DNA of 7,364 nt from JBBQTU01 sp038213005. GTDB taxonomy: Bacteria; Planctomycetota; Phycisphaerae; Tepidisphaerales; Tepidisphaeraceae. The stretch spans positions 1 to 7,364 of the forward strand of contig JBBQTU010000213.1 of NCBI GenBank assembly GCA_038213005.1, read 5' to 3'. Positions 1 through 5,498 of this stretch are shown here, in pieces (position 1 is the first letter of the stretch; each line of letters opens with the position of its first letter). Under the pieces are notes generated by a model that searched no databases, was not told where the DNA came from, and saw only the letters and a program-made list of their open reading frames with translations. The translations under genes and the position numbers were made by a program.

Positions 1-60
1 CTCGCTTCCGATTGCGCGGCTACGCTCTATCGGGTGGGTCTCTCACCCACAGGGTTTGCA
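1..60. repeat. possible tail of a dispersed repeat, with hairpin 34-50
   Basis: No gene is visible here. A perfect 6-bp stem (GTGGGT at 34-39, ACCCAC at 45-50) encloses a 5-nt loop, and no T-tract follows. The block resembles the end of a dispersed intergenic repeat that I recall from PVC-type genomes, in which an ACTCGCT motif is followed by a short G-rich/C-rich hairpin of this kind. The sequence at the right edge of the window could be the front half of the same family. The hairpin is seen directly; the repeat assignment is recollection and inference. Confidence 0.3.
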
Positions 61-112
61 ATGAAAAGTTTCAGTGATATGTCAGTTCATATCGCATTCT
101 CCTTTCGCGAGC

Positions 113-421
113 TTACTTGGCGCGATCCTCTTTTCTTTCCCCCCAGATCTTCTGGGCCTGTTTCTGGTCCTTTTCGTTGTCGGAGAGCCAGAGGCATCGC
201 CCGGCCAGGAACCGGGCTTCCAGGCGAATCTGGAACTTGTCGGAGTTGGCCAGGTCGTCGAGGAGGGCGAGAGACTCTTCGGGTTTGCCAGAATAGAAGA
301 GCGACCGGGCGTTGCCGAGACGGGCGTTGACGCTGTTGGAGGAAACTTCAGGCGGCCCCGCAGGAGTCACGGGGCGCGGACTGGCAGCGCAGGCGGCGGC
401 CGTCAGGATCGCGAGGGCCAA
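113..421 (-). CDS. small TPR-like probable lipoprotein (start disrupted or misread)
   Basis: The open frame gives 102 residues if the TTG at 421 is used. It begins with a hydrophobic stretch (LAILTAAACAAS) that looks like the end of a signal peptide with a Cys suited to lipidation, although the -3 position is Ala, so the lipobox is weak. Residues about 33-97 are helical and TPR-like (YSGKPEESLALLDDLA, then a second helix pair), suggesting a periplasmic protein-protein interaction role; no enzyme motif is seen. A strong Shine-Dalgarno core (GGGAGG, 457-452 on this strand) lies 7 nt before an ATG at 444-442. That ATG is one base out of frame and stops after 13 codons. One added base in the stretch between would join the ATG to the signal peptide. 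Hence this is either a real or sequencing frameshift, or a TTG start without a good ribosome site. Function unknown. Confidence 0.6.
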   Translation of the reverse strand: MALAILTAAACAASPRPVTPAGPPEVSSNSVNARLGNARSLFYSGKPEESLALLDDLANSDKFQIRLEARFLAGRCLWLSDNEKDQKQAQKIWGERKEDRAK

Positions 422-448
422 GTGGTAGCAAGGGAAACTCGCATGTTA

Positions 449-457
449 CCCCCTCCC
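449..457 (-). promoter_or_regulatory. strong Shine-Dalgarno ahead of ATG 444
   Basis: On the minus strand the run GGGAGGGGG precedes TAAC and ATG, so the GGAGG core is 7 nt from the start codon. It is well placed for the ATG at 444 but about 30 nt from the TTG at 421, which is the first start in the frame of the TPR-like protein. It therefore argues that translation originally began at 444. Confidence 0.5.
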
Positions 458-581
458 TTGTTTTTGCTATTCGTTGCTGCCATTTTCCCACTTCCCGCCC
501 GTGAGGACTGCCGAACGTAGAGGAGGATAGCAACACTGGATCATGATTCCAAGGAGATCATTTCGTCTGTTCATCTATACA

Positions 582-608
582 AATAACGCACCTCGGAGGT
601 GCGTTATT
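582..608. terminator. 27-nt near-perfect palindrome, probable bidirectional terminator hairpin
   Basis: Thirteen bases (582-594) pair perfectly with 596-608 around a single central G. As RNA this would be an 11-bp stem with a TCGGA loop. The stem has an A/T-rich foot (AATAA/TTATT) and is preceded by AC AA on the plus strand, so the minus-strand transcript reads TTATTTGTA at its 3' side, terminator-like. No gene reads convincingly into it from either side. It could also be an operator palindrome. The structure is seen directly; its function is inferred. Confidence 0.45.
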
Positions 609-641
609 GGGGCGGGCACCACGGCTTACAGTGTTGAGCGC

Positions 642-667
642 TCGGGCTCTCCACTCGTAGAGCCCGA
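642..667 (+). other. stem-loop, 9-bp perfect stem
   Basis: TCGGGCTCT (642-650) pairs with AGAGCCCGA (659-667) around an 8-nt loop. No T-tract follows, so it is not a standard intrinsic terminator. It lies 33 bp after the 582-608 palindrome and upstream of the 735-763 promoter, so it may belong to a structured untranslated RNA or mark the end of an upstream transcript. Role unknown. Confidence 0.35.
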
Positions 668-734
668 AGAGGTGATGAACCGCGAGAAACCCTGCGCAGG
701 CCGCCCGGAAAACAGAAAACTCTCACATTAGAAC

Positions 735-763
735 TTGACCCGGCAATTTACCTATCCTATACT
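735..763 (+). promoter_or_regulatory. near-consensus sigma-70-type promoter
   Basis: The -35 box is TTGACC (5 of 6 to TTGACA), followed by a 17-bp spacer and the -10 box TATACT (5 of 6 to TATAAT). Transcription would start near 770. It is among the best-matching promoters in the window, yet no open reading frame follows. The leader instead runs into the boxB/boxA-like element at 781-817 and then into several hundred bases without a gene before the tRNA. Confidence 0.65.
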
Positions 764-780
764 CACCACAATAGCCGGGC

Positions 781-817
781 GATGAGTGTGCGCGCCCATC
801 ACGGTGCTCTTTGAAAA
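781..817 (+). promoter_or_regulatory. boxB/boxA-like antitermination leader
   Basis: A small stem-loop (GATG 781-784 with CATC 797-800, and a few inner pairs) is followed 4 nt later by TGCTCTTTGAAAA (805-817). The latter strongly resembles the boxA of bacterial rRNA leaders, TGCTCTTTAACA in E. coli and TGTTCTTTGAAAA in Bacillus. The order hairpin then boxA is that of rrn leaders, where Nus factors load to resist Rho. boxA also occurs in some CRISPR leaders. Neither an rRNA gene nor CRISPR repeats follow in this window. The sequence match is direct; the function is inferred. Confidence 0.45.
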
Positions 818-1026
818 GTGAATATCCGGCCACTATCCCGGCCATCCACCGCCGACAACCGCACCAGCAAGGTCCGATTTGCGGGATCCGCATCCCCTAC
901 CTAACATGCAGTGGGATCCGATCTGATCATCGGATGGTCAATCAACAGGCTACGTTCCACGTTCTCTCCTGGTGACTGATCACTTATGACGAATGACTAC
1001 TAAAGAAAGAAACTTGATCATCTGAC

Positions 1027-1130
1027 CCCCTCAATCGCACGTAACTCCTTGTCACAAATGATCTCCAGACCCCCTCCCCCCACCCCTGAAAATCATGCGC
1101 ATCTTGCCCCTCCCATCGCACGTAAGTCGT
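1027..1130. repeat. imperfect direct repeat, two copies about 81 bp apart
   Basis: An exact ATCGCACGTAA occurs at 1034-1044 and again at 1115-1125. The flanks are also similar: CCCCTC just before, and ACTCCT versus AGTCGT just after, making about 24 matched positions with few differences. Two copies are too few to be a CRISPR array or an iteron set. They may be parts of a dispersed intergenic repeat. Confidence 0.45.
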
Positions 1131-1167
1131 CGAAGACATAGGGCAAGGGCGAGCGGGTGACGAGCAG

Positions 1168-1209
1168 CGGAACCGAAGCGACTACAGGTCTCGCTTCTAC
1201 GCGGTTCCG
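1168..1209 (+). other. long imperfect stem-loop
   Basis: Eight outer base pairs (CGGAACCG 1168-1175 with CGGTTCCG 1202-1209) and six inner pairs (AAGCGA 1176-1181 with TCGCTT 1191-1196) stack with only a 5-nt bulge on the 3' side and a 9-nt loop. This makes 14 pairs, the longest RNA-like fold in the noncoding stretch. No T-tract follows. It suggests a structured RNA or a repeat remnant rather than a terminator. Confidence 0.4.
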
Positions 1210-1339
1210 GGTGTTTGTGGGTCGCAATTCCCCGATTCGTACGTCATGGGCTACGACCTGCCGCCCCTGACAACGGCCGCAAAACGAGAACTCCCGCAAA
1301 AACGGGCACGCCCACACCGGCAAGCCGATCAGCCAGCCT

Positions 1340-1367
1340 TTGCACCGGCCATGCATCCGTGTAGAAT
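1340..1367 (+). promoter_or_regulatory. promoter of the tRNA-Leu gene
   Basis: The -35 box TTGCAC is separated by 16 bp from the -10 box TAGAAT (5 of 6). Transcription would begin around 1374, only a few bases before the mature tRNA 5' end at 1380. That is a typical arrangement for a single tRNA gene with a short leader. Confidence 0.6.
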
Positions 1368-1379
1368 CCGACCCACCAC

Positions 1380-1463
1380 GGCCTCGTGGCGGAATTGGCA
1401 GACGCAATGGATTCAAAATCCATCGTCCTTACGGACATACCGGTTCGACTCCGGTCGAGGCCA
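1380..1463 (+). tRNA. tRNA-Leu(CAA)
   Basis: The full cloverleaf can be drawn. The acceptor GGCCTCG (1380-1386) pairs perfectly with CGAGGCC (1456-1462), and the discriminator is A1463. The D arm contains GCGGAATTGGCAGACGC. The anticodon stem ATGGA/TCCAT (1407-1411, 1419-1423) encloses the loop TTCAAAA with anticodon CAA at 1414-1416, reading UUG codons. The long variable arm has the stem GTCC/GGAC (1425-1428, 1433-1436), as expected for the class II tRNA of leucine. The T arm ACCGG/CCGGT carries the TTCGACT loop. The 3' CCA is not encoded, so it must be added by CCA-adding enzyme. Confidence 0.97.
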
Positions 1464-1533
1464 CTTACACCTGATTCTCGCCTGCCCCACGCCCCCCTAC
1501 GTCCCGTCCTGGCAAATTTTTTAGGATATTTAC

Positions 1534-1563
1534 TTACGCCCCGACCAATCTGAGCCATAGAAT
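1534..1563 (+). promoter_or_regulatory. weak candidate promoter for the membrane-protein pair
   Basis: The -10-like TAGAAT (1558-1563) is good, but the -35-like TTACGC (1534-1539) is poor and the spacer is 18 bp. Its position, about 90 bp before the first membrane-protein start and after the tRNA, fits the transcription unit. Confidence 0.25.
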
Positions 1564-1652
1564 AGATTAGCGATCTCCACCGCCCCCTCGGCAACCCGGG
1601 CGATGGACGACGCAACACATTGGTCCAGAGTGTCTTCAGGAAAGGAGCCTTC

Positions 1653-2417
1653 ATGGCCAGCGATATGGATACCCCGCGCAATAGCGGCGGCACGTCCGCC
1701 GACCTTCAGCGCACCGTGGACGAGATCAGCGAAATGGTTCGCGAACTGCGCCTGGCACAAAGTGCCATCCGCAGGCGCGTCACCATCGGCACGATCCTCA
1801 TTCTCGTGGTAATGCTCGGCTTCGGAGCCGCCGCCTACTACAAGATCCGCGCCAACTTCGCCCAGGACAAAATCCAGGAAGCCGCCGCCATCCGGATGCA
1901 ACTCCTCATCCCACAACTCCAAGCGCCCATCAGCGCCACGTTGCGCGATGTCGTCCCCTTCTATGTTGAGATGGGCCGCGACCGTTTCGGCCGACTCAGC
2001 CCCAAGCTCGATCTCCGTGTGAAGGAGCAGGCCGACAAGCTGGGCACTGAACTGGAGCAGAAGCTGGGCGCCCAACTCGACACCTTCTTCACCCGTCTGG
2101 GCAACAACATCGCTCCGCAGCTCACCGAAAAGTTCCCCGCACTCACCGGCGACAACGGCGTCAAGGCGACCGCGCGCATGAAGCAGATCCTCACCGATGA
2201 AGAGGCCAAGCTCCGCACCAACGCCGATGCCCTCTATGCGACCGAGTTCAAACGCATCAGCGATGCTCTGGGCCAATTCCCCGTCCCTGACGTCAAGCAC
2301 ACCGACATCGAGACCCTCAACCGCCAACTCCTCCACGAACTGCTGATGCTGGCCGACTACGAGATGACGGCGCCCGCCAAGGCCGTCGCCACCAGCGCCC
2401 CGGCCGACGCCCGCTAA
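1653..2417 (+). CDS. single-pass membrane protein with helical extracytoplasmic domain, function unknown (first of a pair)
   Basis: The protein has 254 residues. The ATG at 1653 is chosen because AAAGGAG (1641-1647) lies 5 nt upstream; the frame opens slightly earlier, at a TTG without such a site. Residues 1-42 are polar, with a heptad-like helix at 17-40 (LQRTVDEISEMVRELRLAQS) ending in the positive cluster RRR. One transmembrane helix spans about 43-63. Residues 64-254 are predicted mainly helical, rich in Lys, Glu, Leu and Ala, with an Ala/Pro-rich tail. The positive-inside rule puts the short N-terminus in the cytoplasm and the large domain outside. There is no signal-peptidase site, enzyme motif or HAMP/receptor signature. 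The next gene, 43 bp on, has the same architecture and similar local motifs (for example SATLRD here and SKALRD there), so the two are probably paralogues acting together. I do not recognise the family. Confidence 0.85.
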   Translation: MASDMDTPRNSGGTSADLQRTVDEISEMVRELRLAQSAIRRRVTIGTILILVVMLGFGAAAYYKIRANFAQDKIQEAAAIRMQLLIPQLQAPISATLRDVVPFYVEMGRDRFGRLSPKLDLRVKEQADKLGTELEQKLGAQLDTFFTRLGNNIAPQLTEKFPALTGDNGVKATARMKQILTDEEAKLRTNADALYATEFKRISDALGQFPVPDVKHTDIETLNRQLLHELLMLADYEMTAPAKAVATSAPADAR

Positions 2418-2460
2418 CCTCGATATCGATCAGAACCCTTCTGACTTTGGAGATACCCAC

Positions 2461-3165
2461 ATGGCAACCGAATCAAATGAAAATCTCGCCGCCCTCGAAC
2501 AGCGCCTCAATACCCTCCGTGCCGAACTGCACGAAAACCTCCGGCTGATGAAAAAGCGAGCCGGCCGCGTCGGCGTCCTGATGACCCTGCTCGTCCTGAT
2601 CGTCGCCGGCTACTGGTCCTACATTTACGTGCGGACCTCCGACATTAACGCCGACGTCGCAGCCGACCTGGCCTACCGCAGCACCCTGGAATACGTCAAT
2701 AACGCCCCGCCCAGCGTGAGCAAGGCCCTGCGCGATCAGGCCCCCGGCGTCTTCGACTACGCCGAAGTGCAGATCCTCGCCGCCCCCGCCAAGGTCGCCG
2801 CTTCCATCCGCGACTCGGCCATTCACCACACCCAGTTGGTGCTCGACCAGGCCGAGCCCCGCATCAACCAGGTACTGGTCGATGCCATCACCCACGCGAA
2901 AACCGCGACCGAAAAGGCCGGCTTTGACGGCAAAGACCCCGCCCAACTCGACAAGATCACGGGCGTCATCGCCGATCAGATCCGCACCGACGTGAAAACG
3001 AGCCTCGATCAGGTCTACAACGAATACGTCCGCCAGGCCCAGGATGCCGTGGCCTACCTGGAAAAAGTCGCCGCCGGCAAGGACCTCGACCCGCGCCAGC
3101 AGCATCTTCGCCAGGTCATCGTGAGCTTCCTGGCCGTCGCCGAGAAACGAAAAACCATGCAATAA
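2461..3165 (+). CDS. single-pass membrane protein with helical extracytoplasmic domain, function unknown (second of a pair)
   Basis: The protein has 234 residues. The ATG at 2461 is preceded by GGAG (2449-2452) with an 8-nt spacer. A coiled-coil-like N-terminus (about 7-30, NLAALEQRLNTLRAELHENL) is followed by the basic patch KKRAGR and a transmembrane helix at about 37-57 (VGVLMTLLVLIVAGYWSYIY). The rest, about 58-234, should be extracytoplasmic and is almost wholly helical, with repeated Ala-, Asp- and Gln-rich amphipathic segments. The region near 184-225 (LDQVYNEYVRQAQDAVAYLE and onward) can be matched in outline to the end of the upstream gene product (LRTNADALYATEFKRISDAL and onward), supporting descent from one duplication. 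It is likely co-transcribed with that gene, 43 bp upstream, and is followed 4 nt after its stop by a hairpin at 3170-3188. There are no catalytic motifs. A structural, scaffold or envelope role is possible but unproven. Confidence 0.88.
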   Translation: MATESNENLAALEQRLNTLRAELHENLRLMKKRAGRVGVLMTLLVLIVAGYWSYIYVRTSDINADVAADLAYRSTLEYVNNAPPSVSKALRDQAPGVFDYAEVQILAAPAKVAASIRDSAIHHTQLVLDQAEPRINQVLVDAITHAKTATEKAGFDGKDPAQLDKITGVIADQIRTDVKTSLDQVYNEYVRQAQDAVAYLEKVAAGKDLDPRQQHLRQVIVSFLAVAEKRKTMQ

Positions 3166-3169
3166 ACAT

Positions 3170-3188
3170 TGGGGTGCAAGGCACTCCA
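3170..3188 (+). terminator. stem-loop just after the membrane-protein pair
   Basis: TGGGGTGC (3170-3177) pairs with GCACTCCA (3181-3188) with one G-U pair and a 3-nt loop, starting 4 nt after the stop codon. There is no T-tract, so it may be a Rho-assisted end or a 3'-protecting hairpin rather than a strict intrinsic terminator. Confidence 0.35.
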
Positions 3189-3221
3189 TGCGGCACTTCT
3201 CTCGACGCAGCCTCCAGTGGC

Positions 3222-3240
3222 CTGCTTCCTGTGGAAGCAG
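3222..3240 (+). other. perfect 8-bp stem-loop upstream of iorA
   Basis: CTGCTTCC (3222-3229) pairs with GGAAGCAG (3233-3240) around TGT. It lies about 80 bp before the iorA promoter and 57 bp after the membrane-protein stop. It is purine-rich downstream and lacks a T-tract. It could be a second termination or stability element of the upstream operon. Confidence 0.35.
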
Positions 3241-3320
3241 AGGGAGAGCCAGAAGACGCTCTTCACGGCCGTTTCCCTATCCCTGCCACGAGAGGTGGCT
3301 CACACGCCCGCCCCGCCGCT

Positions 3321-3348
3321 TTGTGTCTCCGCGGCGTTTCTCTATAAT
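3321..3348 (+). promoter_or_regulatory. iorA promoter
   Basis: A perfect TATAAT (-10, 3343-3348) lies 16 bp after TTGTGT (-35, 3321-3326; 3 of 6). Transcription should start near 3355, giving a short leader of about 24 nt that contains the ribosome site AAAGGAG (3366-3372). This marks iorA as the first gene of its own transcription unit, separate from the membrane-protein genes. Confidence 0.68.
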
Positions 3349-3378
3349 CCCCCGCGTCTCGCACCAAAGGAGTGCTGT

Positions 3379-5139
3379 TTGACTGAATTGATGTCCGGAA
3401 ACGCCGCCATCGCCCGCGGCGCGTACGAAGCTGGTGTCACGGTCGCTGCCGGTTACCCCGGTACCCCTTCCACCGAAATCCTGGAAAACCTCGTCCAGCA
3501 CAAGGACGCCGTCTACTGCGAGTGGTCGCCCAACGAAAAGGTCGCCCTCGAAGTCGCCGCCGGTGCCTGCTACACCGGCGCCCGCTGTCTGGTCACCATG
3601 AAGCACGTCGGCCTGAATGTCGCAGCCGACCCCCTCATGACCCTGGCCTACATCGGCTGCGTCGGCGGCCTGGTCATCGCCGTCGGCGACGACCCCGGCA
3701 TGCACTCCTCGCAGAACGAGCAGGACACCCGCCAGTTCGCCCGCTTCGCCAAGATCCCAGTCCTGGAGCCTTCGGACTCCCAGGAAGCCAAGGACTTCGT
3801 CCGCTTGGCCCTGGAGATCAGCGAGCAGTTTAGCACCCCCGTCATCCTCCGCACCACCACGCGCGTCAGCCACAGCCGCAGCCTCGTCGAGCTTGGCCAA
3901 TACACACCCAACCAGCGCGAGATCAAGTTTGAGAAAAACCCCTCCCGCTTCGTCCCCGTTCCCATGTGGGCCCGGCCGATGCGCGTGAAAGTCGAAGAAC
4001 GCCTCCACAAGCTCGCCGCCTTCGGATGCAACCATCCCCTCAATCGCGTCGAGATGCGCGACACGGAACTCGGCATCGTCACCAGTTCCATCTCCTACCA
4101 GTACGTCCGCGAAGTCTTCCCCAATGCCAGCGTCCTCAAACTGGGCATGGCGTATCCGTTCCCCGATGAACTGATCAAGAAGTTCGCCGCCGGCGTGAAG
4201 AAGCTGCTCATCGTCGAGGAACTCGACGACATCCTCGAAGAGCACATCAAGTCGCTCGGCATCGCCTGCGATGGCCGCAATGTCATCCCCGGCATCGGCG
4301 AACTTTCGCCCTGCCGCCTCATGGAATCCAAGGCCAAGCTCGAAGGCAAGACCTACATCACCCCCACCGCCCCGCCTCAGGCGGCCGACCTGCCCGCACG
4401 CCCGCCGGTGCTCTGCGCCGGCTGCCCCCACCGCGGCGTCTTCTACGCCCTGACCCAGTGCGATGTGGTCGTCACCGGCGACATCGGCTGCTATTCCCTG
4501 GGCACCCTCAAGCCCCTCAGCCGCATCGACACCATCCTCTGCATGGGCGGCGGCGTCACCCTCGCCCACGGCATGGATAAAGCCGGCGAGAAACGCAAGA
4601 TCGTCGGCATGGTCGGCGACTCCACCTTCTTCCACTCCGGCATCACCGGCCTGCTCGATGTCGTCTACAACCGCGGCGCGTCAACGATCATCGTCGTCGA
4701 CAACCGCACCACCGCCATGACCGGCCACCAGGATCACCCCGGCACCGGCAAGACCCTCATGGGCCAGACCACCGTCCAAGCCTCCATCGAAGCCATCGGC
4801 AAAGCCTGCGGCGTCAAGCGTGTCTTCACCGTCGATCCCCTGGACCTCAAGGAAACACTCCGCGTCATCAAGCAGGAGATCGACATCGCCGAACCCTCGC
4901 TCATCGTCTCCCGCTCCCCGTGCATCCTGCATGAGCGGCCCAAGAAGATCACCCGCCGTGTGGTGGACGACGAGATCTGCAAGACCTGCGGCCTGTGCCT
5001 CAAGCTCGGCTGCCCGGCCATGGAAGGCGGCGGCAAAGGCGTGAAACCCGACATCAACGAACTGCTCTGCAACGGCTGCAGCATGTGCGAGCAGGTCTGC
5101 AAGTTCGGCGCGATCAGCGAAGTGGAAGAAACGATCTGA
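3379..5139 (+). CDS. iorA: indolepyruvate:ferredoxin oxidoreductase, alpha subunit
   Basis: The protein has 586 residues, normal for IorA. The enzyme converts indolepyruvate and related aryl pyruvates, made by transaminating aromatic amino acids, to aryl-CoA plus CO2 with reduction of ferredoxin, in the cytoplasm. The TTG at 3379 is taken as start because AAAGGAG (3366-3372) ends 6 nt before it; an ATG four codons later is too far from that site. The N-terminal pyrimidine-binding half opens with MSGNAAIARGAYEAG and GYPGTPSTEI (about 25-34), and includes E48 and the NEK motif. The TPP-binding half carries C346-AGC-PHR, GDIGCYSLG (367-375) and GDS (413-415) through DN (441-442). The C-terminus bears two Fe-S motifs: C534, C537, C540, C545-P and C564, C567, C570, C574. 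In the second, Lys follows the last Cys instead of the usual Pro. Its partner iorB lies 839 bp downstream, separated by an MNT/HEPN cassette. Codons are strongly C/G-ending. Confidence 0.96.
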   Translation: MTELMSGNAAIARGAYEAGVTVAAGYPGTPSTEILENLVQHKDAVYCEWSPNEKVALEVAAGACYTGARCLVTMKHVGLNVAADPLMTLAYIGCVGGLVIAVGDDPGMHSSQNEQDTRQFARFAKIPVLEPSDSQEAKDFVRLALEISEQFSTPVILRTTTRVSHSRSLVELGQYTPNQREIKFEKNPSRFVPVPMWARPMRVKVEERLHKLAAFGCNHPLNRVEMRDTELGIVTSSISYQYVREVFPNASVLKLGMAYPFPDELIKKFAAGVKKLLIVEELDDILEEHIKSLGIACDGRNVIPGIGELSPCRLMESKAKLEGKTYITPTAPPQAADLPARPPVLCAGCPHRGVFYALTQCDVVVTGDIGCYSLGTLKPLSRIDTILCMGGGVTLAHGMDKAGEKRKIVGMVGDSTFFHSGITGLLDVVYNRGASTIIVVDNRTTAMTGHQDHPGTGKTLMGQTTVQASIEAIGKACGVKRVFTVDPLDLKETLRVIKQEIDIAEPSLIVSRSPCILHERPKKITRRVVDDEICKTCGLCLKLGCPAMEGGGKGVKPDINELLCNGCSMCEQVCKFGAISEVEETI

Positions 5140-5141
5140 GG

Positions 5142-5153
5142 TATAATGTTCTC
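5142..5153 (+). promoter_or_regulatory. -10 box placed for leaderless transcription of the MNT gene
   Basis: A perfect TATAAT (5142-5147) begins 2 nt after the iorA stop and is followed by exactly 6 nt before the ATG at 5154. Transcription would thus start on or next to the start codon, the arrangement known for leaderless mRNAs. No convincing -35 box is seen near 5119-5124 (GAAGTG). The only Shine-Dalgarno-like bases, GAGG (5138-5141), lie 12 nt from the ATG, which is long. Independent expression of the cassette from within the operon is therefore plausible. Confidence 0.45.
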
Positions 5154-5498
5154 ATGCGAACCTTGGACCAGATCAATCTCAAGGACAACGACCGCGCTGC
5201 CTTGCAAGAGGTCGGCACGGCTCTGCGCGCCAAGCTTCCGATCGATAAGATCATTCTCTTCGGCTCGAAGGCCCGCGGCGACGATCATAAAGACTCCGAC
5301 GCCGATCTGCTGGTCCTCACCTCCCGTAACCTGACGGCGGATGAGCGAGAATTGATGATCCGCGAGATATTCGAGAACGAGCTTCAACGTGGTGTCATGA
5401 TCAGCCCAATGGTTGTCCCAGCGATTGAGTGGAACCAAGGCGTCTACATCGCCATGCTGCTTCACAATGAGGTGGATCGTGACGGAGTGTTGGTATGA
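5154..5498 (+). CDS. MNT-type nucleotidyltransferase, probable antitoxin of a HEPN/MNT pair
   Basis: The protein has 114 residues, a minimal nucleotidyltransferase domain of the DNA polymerase beta superfamily. The signature G37-S38-K-A-R-G (37-42) is followed by S48-D49-A-D51-L, the two metal-binding aspartates. The later strand that often supplies a third carboxylate reads GVMISPMVV (80-88) with no acidic residue, so catalysis may be altered or weak. In studied HEPN/MNT pairs the MNT protein neutralises the HEPN toxin, in one well-known case by adding AMP to it. The gene starts 14 bp after the iorA stop, with the TATAAT box between them, and its last bases overlap the next start as ATGA, typical of tight co-expression. 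Its codons are less strictly C/G-ending than those of iorA and iorB, consistent with later arrival. The family call is firm; the antitoxin role is inferred from the neighbour. Confidence 0.9.
   Translation: MRTLDQINLKDNDRAALQEVGTALRAKLPIDKIILFGSKARGDDHKDSDADLLVLTSRNLTADERELMIREIFENELQRGVMISPMVVPAIEWNQGVYIAMLLHNEVDRDGVLV

Larger units (their letters stand above)
818..1339 (+). other. about 520-bp stretch with no convincing gene; possible untranslated RNA
   Basis: No reading frame here has a plausible start, ribosome site and protein-like composition. What is visible: a perfect 7-bp hairpin (ATCCGAT 916-922 with ATCGGAT 929-935), a C-rich tract near 1070-1085, an imperfect direct repeat (1027-1130) and a long hairpin (1168-1209). 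I looked for landmark motifs of 16S and 23S rRNA, tmRNA, RNase P RNA and SRP RNA and saw none. The region would be transcribed if the 735-763 promoter is active, and could read through to the tRNA. A degraded or relict RNA operon leader is an alternative. Confidence 0.35.

Noticed and set aside
543..731. 62-codon plus-strand frame across the two hairpins
   Set aside because: An AGGAGG is present at 521-526 but lies 16 nt from the ATG, the protein looks random, and the frame runs through both stem-loops.
1027..1130. CRISPR array after the boxA-like leader
   Set aside because: Only two imperfect copies of a short repeat are present, with no regular spacing or further units.
818..1339. rRNA gene after the rrn-like leader
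   Set aside because: No 16S, 23S or 5S signature sequence is recognisable, and the space before the tRNA is too short for a 16S gene.
1511..1523. Intrinsic terminator of the tRNA (T6 tract at 1517-1522)
   Set aside because: No stem of useful length precedes the T-tract.
1246..1524. 92-codon plus-strand frame
   Set aside because: It runs straight through the tRNA-Leu gene and has no ribosome site.
1530..2336. 268-codon minus-strand frame opposite the first membrane protein
   Set aside because: The composition (Glu/Gly/Val/Leu-rich repeats of antisense codons) is that of a shadow frame. The plus strand has a good ribosome site, a transmembrane helix and a paralogous neighbour.
3277..4635. 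452-codon open frame on the minus strand inside iorA
   Set aside because: It mirrors the strongly C/G-biased codons of iorA, has a low-complexity Gly/Asp/Ala-rich composition and no ribosome site. The plus-strand protein is a clear family member.
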